Source: Mauremys mutica | Taxonomy: Eukaryota > Chordata > Testudines > Geoemydidae | Length of the DNA: 64,000 bases | Assembly (NCBI RefSeq): GCF_020497125.1 | Contig: NC_059073.1 | Span: 15,087,225 to 15,151,224 of the forward strand | Direction: 5' to 3' | Shown here: positions 59,268 to 64,000 of the stretch, piece by piece | Layout: the number at the start of each line of letters is the position of its first letter | Position numbering within the stretch: the first letter of the stretch is position 1 | Position numbers and translations under genes: made by a program | The notes under the pieces: model-generated | What the model was told of the DNA's origin: nothing | The model's input: the letters and a program-made list of their open reading frames with translations, nothing else | The model's database searches: none

Positions 59268-60324
59268 GGTTCCTAAATGCTTCTGCCCTTTCCTTTCCTT
59301 TTCCACTGCCTCTTTGCCTATAGTAAAATATCTTTTCCCAGCTTTACTCTGCTGTTCAGCCTTCTCCCCAGCCTTTTTCACCTCCTGCTGTGCTAAGTAG
59401 CATGAATGGGAAGAAAAGGTCAAATTGGTTTAAAAGTAGTCATGCAGACATTGCTACCTTGGTGGGCAGAAAAAGGGTAAAGGCTCCTGAGGTGAGCATA
59501 AAAGGAGATGTAAAGAGAACCTGTTGGCGTAATTGTCAGAGAGCTGCAGGAGATTAAAGGGCTGAGGGGATTATGGCATCTAGAATTGCAGGCTCCTGTG
59601 GGAAAGAGATGATTTGATCAAAAGGTGTAAGGAAGTGGAGGAATAAAACTGATCATGACTGAGGTTCACTCACATCTAAATAAAAGCCTGGCCTCCAGTG
59701 CACCATAGGCTCAATCCTGTGAAGTTGCAAGCACTGGCTGTGATCCAGAAAAGCACTTAAGCACACGACTTTTCATTTGCTTAAAATTACTTAAGGCTTC
59801 GCTGCATCAGGCCCAGAGTGCTCACCTTCTTACGGGATTGAGCCCTAAATCCTAGGCCCAGTGCACATCTCTAAGTGCCTGCGCTGCTGAGGTGCTGAGC
59901 ACTTCTGGCAAGGTACTGATCCGAGCCTTGAAATCTGTGGATTTCATTGGGGGTAGAAGGCGCTGAATACCTCTTTGGGATTGAAGGATTGGGCCCTCAC
60001 AGGGTTTCTTAGCATTAAAATATAGAAGCCGGGCTGCGAAGAATTATGCAAGAGCCCTAGGAAAAATCTGGTAAGAAAGTATTGGAAACAGAATGATTAA
60101 TGATAGCGAGCATGGATTCAAGCACAGGTCGTCATGCTTAGCTCATCTGCTATAGTTATTTGGCACTGCAGCTGTGGCATATAGGGGAAAAGCCATAGGT
60201 AGAATAATATTTGAAGTGAAACCGTGTCAAATGTTTTCTTTTGTTTTTTAAATGGAGATTAAATGGCAAATGCAAATCTATTTCATTCACAGGTGGCTCT
60301 TTGCTAATTGCTTTGAATTGATTT
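59268..60324. other. Unique DNA with old repeat arms
   Basis: About 59700-59850 ('gcacttaagcacacgacttt', 'cgctgcatcaggccca') resembles an old palindromic repeat. Nothing else. Confidence 0.4.
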
Positions 60325-60605
60325 TATGGCTAAGGCACTGTCATAGCAATCAGAAGATTTGGTTTCAGTGTCCGCCACAGACTTCCTGTGTGACCTTGGG
60401 CAAGTTGCAAATCTCTCTGTTCCTCATCTGTAAAATGGGGGATATGTCATCCATTGCCCCACCCTTTGTCCGGCTTGTATACTTGGATTTCAGGCTCTCC
60501 GGGGCAGGGAATAGCTCTTACTATGAATTTATACAGCACCTTCCACAATGGGGCCTCCATCTGGGTTGTTGCCTCAAGACAGTTTTGTAATACAAATAGT
60601 AAACA
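60325..60605 (+). mobile_element. MIR-type SINE with tail
   Basis: 'cttcctgtgtgaccttgggc' then 'ctcatctgtaaaatggggga' are the MIR core. The tail 'ctccggggcagggaatagct', 'cagcaccttccacaatgggg' and 'gtaatacaaatagtaaa' follows. Confidence 0.9.
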
Positions 60606-60861
60606 CAATGTAGTTCTCTGAAGCTTCTCTACACGCAACGCAGTAACTAGGACGTGTTTGTTTGGCACTGTTCTTATGAACATCTCAGCTTACTTCAGAT
60701 TTTACTTCAAATATCAAGCCTTTAAAAAAACACACCCAGAAAACCATATTCCCTCTAACTTCATTTAGCCAAGATCTATTAATTATGAGCACGTGAATGG
60801 TTGATCGGAAAAGTAATAATTTGAGGGTTATTTACCCAATCTTCCCTCCTATGCTTTAAAT

Positions 60862-61577
60862 CAGTGCTTCTCAATCTTTCCAAACTACTGTACCCCTTTC
60901 AAGAGTCTGATTCGGCTTGTGTACCCTAAGTTTCATCTCACTTAAAAACTACTTGCTTACAAATTCAGACACAAAAGTGTCACAGCCCACTATTACTGAA
61001 AAAGTGCTTACTTTCTCATTTTTACTACATAATTATAAAATAAATCAACTGGGTTATAAATTTTGTACTTACATTTCAGTGTATAACAGGGGTCAGCAAC
61101 CTTTCAGAAATGCTGTGCCAAATCTTCATTTATTTGCTCTAATTTAAGGTTTCGCGTGCCGGTCATACATTTTAACGCTTTTAGAAGATCTCTTTCTATA
61201 AGTCTATAATATATAATTAAACTATTGTATGTAAAGTAAATAAGGTTTTTAAAATGTTTAAGAAACTTCATTTAAAATTAAATTAAAATGCAGAGCCCCC
61301 CAGACCAGTGGCCAGGCCCCGGGCAGTGCGAGTGCCACTGAAAATCAGCTTGCGTGCCGCCTTCGGCACCCGTGCCATAGGTTGCCTATCCCTGGTGTAT
61401 AATATACAGAGCAGTATAAACATTTCATTGTATGAAATTTTAGTATGTACTGACTTCGCTAGTGCTTTTCATGTAGTCTTTTGTAAAACTAGGCAAATAT
61501 CTAGATGAATCAATGTACCCCCTGGAAGACCTCAGTGTGCCCCCAGGGATACACATACCCCTGGTTGAGAACCATGG
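60862..61577. mobile_element. hAT-type MITE hosting another MITE
   Basis: Ends cagtgcttctcaatc and ggttgagaaccatgg are inverted. A perfect 8-bp duplication, ctttaaat, lies at 60854-60861 and 61578-61585. A second MITE interrupts it at 61087-61394. Without that it is about 400 bp. Confidence 0.9.
61087..61394. mobile_element. hAT-type MITE nested in another
   Basis: Ends caggggtcagcaacc and ggttgcctatccctg are inverted. A perfect 8-bp duplication, gtgtataa, lies at 61079-61086 and 61395-61402. Non-coding. Confidence 0.93.
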
Positions 61578-61585
61578 CTTTAAAT

Positions 61586-62738
61586 AATACTGATGGTGTT
61601 GTTTTCTTCATTTTCATTTTGTTTAGCTTGCATTTAAAGTGGTTGGGGTTTTTTTTATATTGTTTTGTTTTTTGAAGATTCAAAAATGGATGTCTTTCTA
61701 AAAGATATGCTGTGGCTCAGCCACAAATTGTTGAGCTAGATGCAGAAATCACTGGGTGAAACTCAAAGGTCAGTGTTATGCAGGAGGTCAGCCTAGTTGA
61801 TCACAAGGGTCTCTTCTGGCTTTAAATATATATACCACTGTGAAAAACGTTGTTGGAAGCTATCTGAATGTCATACACTTGTGGTGTGCGTCATAATTCC
61901 CCTCTAGGTGCTGGTCCACCTGGCATATAATAGCTTACTACTGTTGCCAGCTTATGAAGTTTGCCCTTTAACTCAAGTGATAGAAATCTGTTCTTTGATG
62001 CTGAAGATTCTTCTTTCTGATGACACACAAGGGAGGGAATGGGGGGCTGTTCTGTGGAGTCATTTGAAGCCCCTCTGAGTGCTCTTTTCATGCAGTATTT
62101 CTCCTGCCTTTCCTTTGCCTGCGAGTTCAGGCTTTGTTTTCTTATAGAATAATGCAAGGCCTTGGCTCAGCACAAGACAATAATTCAATTGAGAAGGTTC
62201 TGCTGACATGAGTTGTTTGCAGGCAGCTCCATCAATTGTATAAAGAGCTACGGAAACTCTGGATTGAATTACAGTGTTAGTGTACAGTCGGTTTGTTTGT
62301 AGTATGTATTATTCTGATCCTTTATTAAAATGTACAGTCTAACTCAGAACTACATTTTGAACCTTGCTGCTTGTCAGGAGGTCTAAAGCTATAGGCTGCC
62401 ACCATGCAATTCATGACACAATCTGATCTATGGTATTTTTAGAGCGTTCATCCCCCTAGTGTTTGTCTTGCTACAAAAGGAGCAGGATCTAATAGTACTG
62501 TGCAGGTACGTGTTGATGTCTCAGTAGTGTTGTTGCACCAATAGTATCTTTGAAAGAACATTGGATTTTCCATACTATCTAGCCACCATCAAATCTGGTA
62601 ACTTGCTTCAATTTTAAAAATCAGTGTAAGATTACTTATTCTCGCTGTCTAAGGTAGAATGAAACAGAAAAGGCAAAGGAGAAGCCAGTAAGCCATGAAT
62701 AATAGACACCAGCTACTTAGAACAGTTTAACTAGTTTT
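61586..62738. other. Unique A/T-rich DNA
   Basis: Nothing recognised. Confidence 0.4.
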
Positions 62739-62872
62739 GGCTGGGAACGGCGAACCGCAGCCACCGGGAGCTGCAGGCGGCCATGCAAATGTAAATAAAC
62801 TGTGTGGTGGTTGCCAGCAGATTACCCTGATGGGCCATGTGTAGCCTATGGGCCGCACGTTGCCCACCACTG
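62739..62872 (-). mobile_element. Truncated hAT-type MITE
   Basis: The right edge 'gggccgcacgttgcccacca' ending ctg is the reverse of a caggggtgggcaacg-type terminus. 'ggctgggaacggcgaaccg' and 'ccaccgggagctgcaggcgg' are interior words. The other end is missing. Confidence 0.7.
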
Positions 62873-63194
62873 TTCTAGATTCTGGTCTGAATCAGACAGA
62901 GTAGAGATTGAAGTGGGGTTTGCCACATCCCACATGAGTGCCCAACCACTGGTCTATTGGCTCTTCTGTACACTCACTCTCTGTTTTTTCATGAAAAATC
63001 TCAGAGGGTCTCAGGTTCTTCCTGATGTGGAAGAAGAACAAATTCCCAAAACTCTATTTTTTTTTCAAAACAAAATTCTTGGGTTTTGGCCAGCCTAGTT
63101 TTAACATTTGGTGTTTATAGAGTCATAGGAGTTAGAAACAGAACACACTGTTAGTCTGGCTTCCTGAAAATGCAGGACTAGTCATAGGGAAGCA

Positions 63195-63430
63195 GTGTTG
63201 GCTGGCAGACAGGACACCGGATGGGCACTAAGGAAATCTGAGTTCTAGTACCAGCTCTGCCTGACCTGAGGCAAGTCATGGCACTCCTCTGTTACCTCTC
63301 TGACTCTTTGTTTAGATGATACGTTCTCTGGGGCAGGGACTTTCTTTTGTTATGTGTCTGTACTATGCCTGGCACAATGGGGCCCTGATCACTCGTGCCT
63401 GAAGGTTCAGCCCTAATATAAATAATAATA
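63195..63430 (+). mobile_element. MIR-type SINE with tail
   Basis: 'gagttctagtaccagctctg', 'gacctgaggcaagtcatgg' and the tail 'ttctctggggcagggacttt', 'tgcctggcacaatggggccc', ending in 'aaataataat'. Confidence 0.8.
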
Positions 63431-63543
63431 TTCCTGATTGTGGATTTATTGGTGCTTAGGATTAGTCAAAAGATTAGCCCCGCATGGACGTGCAATGGGG
63501 CAGAAGGTGCATGAATCCACCCCCTTGCATTCTTTCGTGGGTG

Positions 63544-63741
63544 CTAATAGCCAGGATGAGCAGAGATGGTGTCCCTAGCCTCTGTTTGCCAGAAGCTGGG
63601 ATTGGGTGACAGGGCAGGGATCACGTGATGATAAGCTGTTTATTCGTTCCCTCTGGGGCACCTGCCATTGGGCACTATCAGAGACAGGATACTGGGCTTG
63701 ATGGACTTTTGGTCTGACCCAGTATGGCTGTTCTTATGTTC
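63544..63741 (+). mobile_element. CR1 LINE 3' end (198 bp)
   Basis: 'taatagccaggatgagcaga', 'ctccctctggggcacctgcc'-like text, then 'gatggacttttggtctgacc' and the terminal 'ggctgttcttatgttct'. Only the 3'UTR is present, 5'-truncated. Confidence 0.9.
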
Positions 63742-63890
63742 TAGATGCCATCACAGCCCTTGGGTTAGCTGACAATTGCTCTGGCCTATCAAAAGGGTGA
63801 GTCAGTGCAGAGTTTGTGGGTCCCTAGACCCTGGTTAGTGTAGCTGGGCTGGGACAGGATGGATTCCCTGCTGAATTCTCTCTAAGAGTT

Positions 63891-64000
63891 AGGGTTGCCA
63901 CCTTTCTAATTTCTGGTAACTGGAACCTGATGACCCCGTCCCTTGCCCTGCCTCTTCCCTCCAAGGCCCCGCCTCCTCTCTGCCTCTTCCTGGAAGGCCC
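63891..64000. mobile_element. Start of a hAT-like MITE, cut by window end
   Basis: 'agggttgccacctttctaat' and 'ttctggtaactggaacctga' followed by C/T-rich text match a common turtle element start. The right end is outside. Confidence 0.5.

Noticed and set aside
58629..59276. 215-codon open frame
   Set aside because: Lies in a GC-rich MITE with inverted ends; composition is Arg/Gly/Pro/Ala-biased and no domain or splice context is seen.

Overview
The window is nuclear DNA of a vertebrate, most likely a hidden-necked (cryptodiran) turtle. The evidence is the repeat set: two tRNA-derived SINEs whose tail is the CR1 3' end (the turtle Cry I type), many CR1 LINEs with the TTCTTATGTTC-type 3' end, Penelope-like elements, a DIRS-like remnant, MIR-type SINEs and many hAT-type miniature elements. 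There are no prokaryotic operons, no real tRNA or rRNA genes and no CRISPR.

Only one host-gene segment is recognised: a short exon at 36834-36929 (+). It has an acceptor, an ATG at 36853, 77 coding bases and a GTGAGT donor. Its 25 complete codons match the N-terminus of FAM135B. A two-codon upstream ORF sits 7 bases before the start. Everything else reads as introns 1 and 2 of that gene (inference), filled by mobile elements of several ages.

Layout. 1-2190: sparse, old palindromic repeats. 2196-7260: four-level nest, in which a minus-strand CR1 holds a Cry I SINE and an LTR-like element, and the LTR-like element holds a 3.1 kb decayed hAT transposon. 7261-9150: unique DNA and one MITE. 9150-12535: a second nest, in which a MIR is split by a CR1 that itself holds a Penelope element with a 10-bp target duplication, an LTR-like block and a 53-bp Penelope stub. 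12536-25300: mostly unique, with a CR1, several MITEs and a solo LTR containing a MITE. 25630-26230: polypyrimidine tract. 26900-28140: DIRS-like remnant with inverted repeats. 28640-31220: A/T-rich foldback repeat, inverted Penelope end, and a CR1 with an ORF1 esterase segment. 31600-34400: three copies of an unnamed unit and a solo LTR. 36834-36929: FAM135B exon. 38455-44698: two plus-strand CR1 LINEs, one carrying a Tigger-like MITE. 44805-46090: L2-like LINE split by a solo LTR. 46536-64000: GC-rich hAT MITEs, an LTR carrying a palindromic MITE, a second Cry I SINE, nested hAT MITEs, MIRs and CR1 3' ends.

The mobile-element ORFs are broken, so no autonomous element is expected to be active. 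I found no undescribed multi-gene system. The most useful observations are the exon with its minimal upstream ORF, the readable insertion chronology, the DIRS-like remnant and a three-copy unnamed unit at 31.6-34.4 kb.
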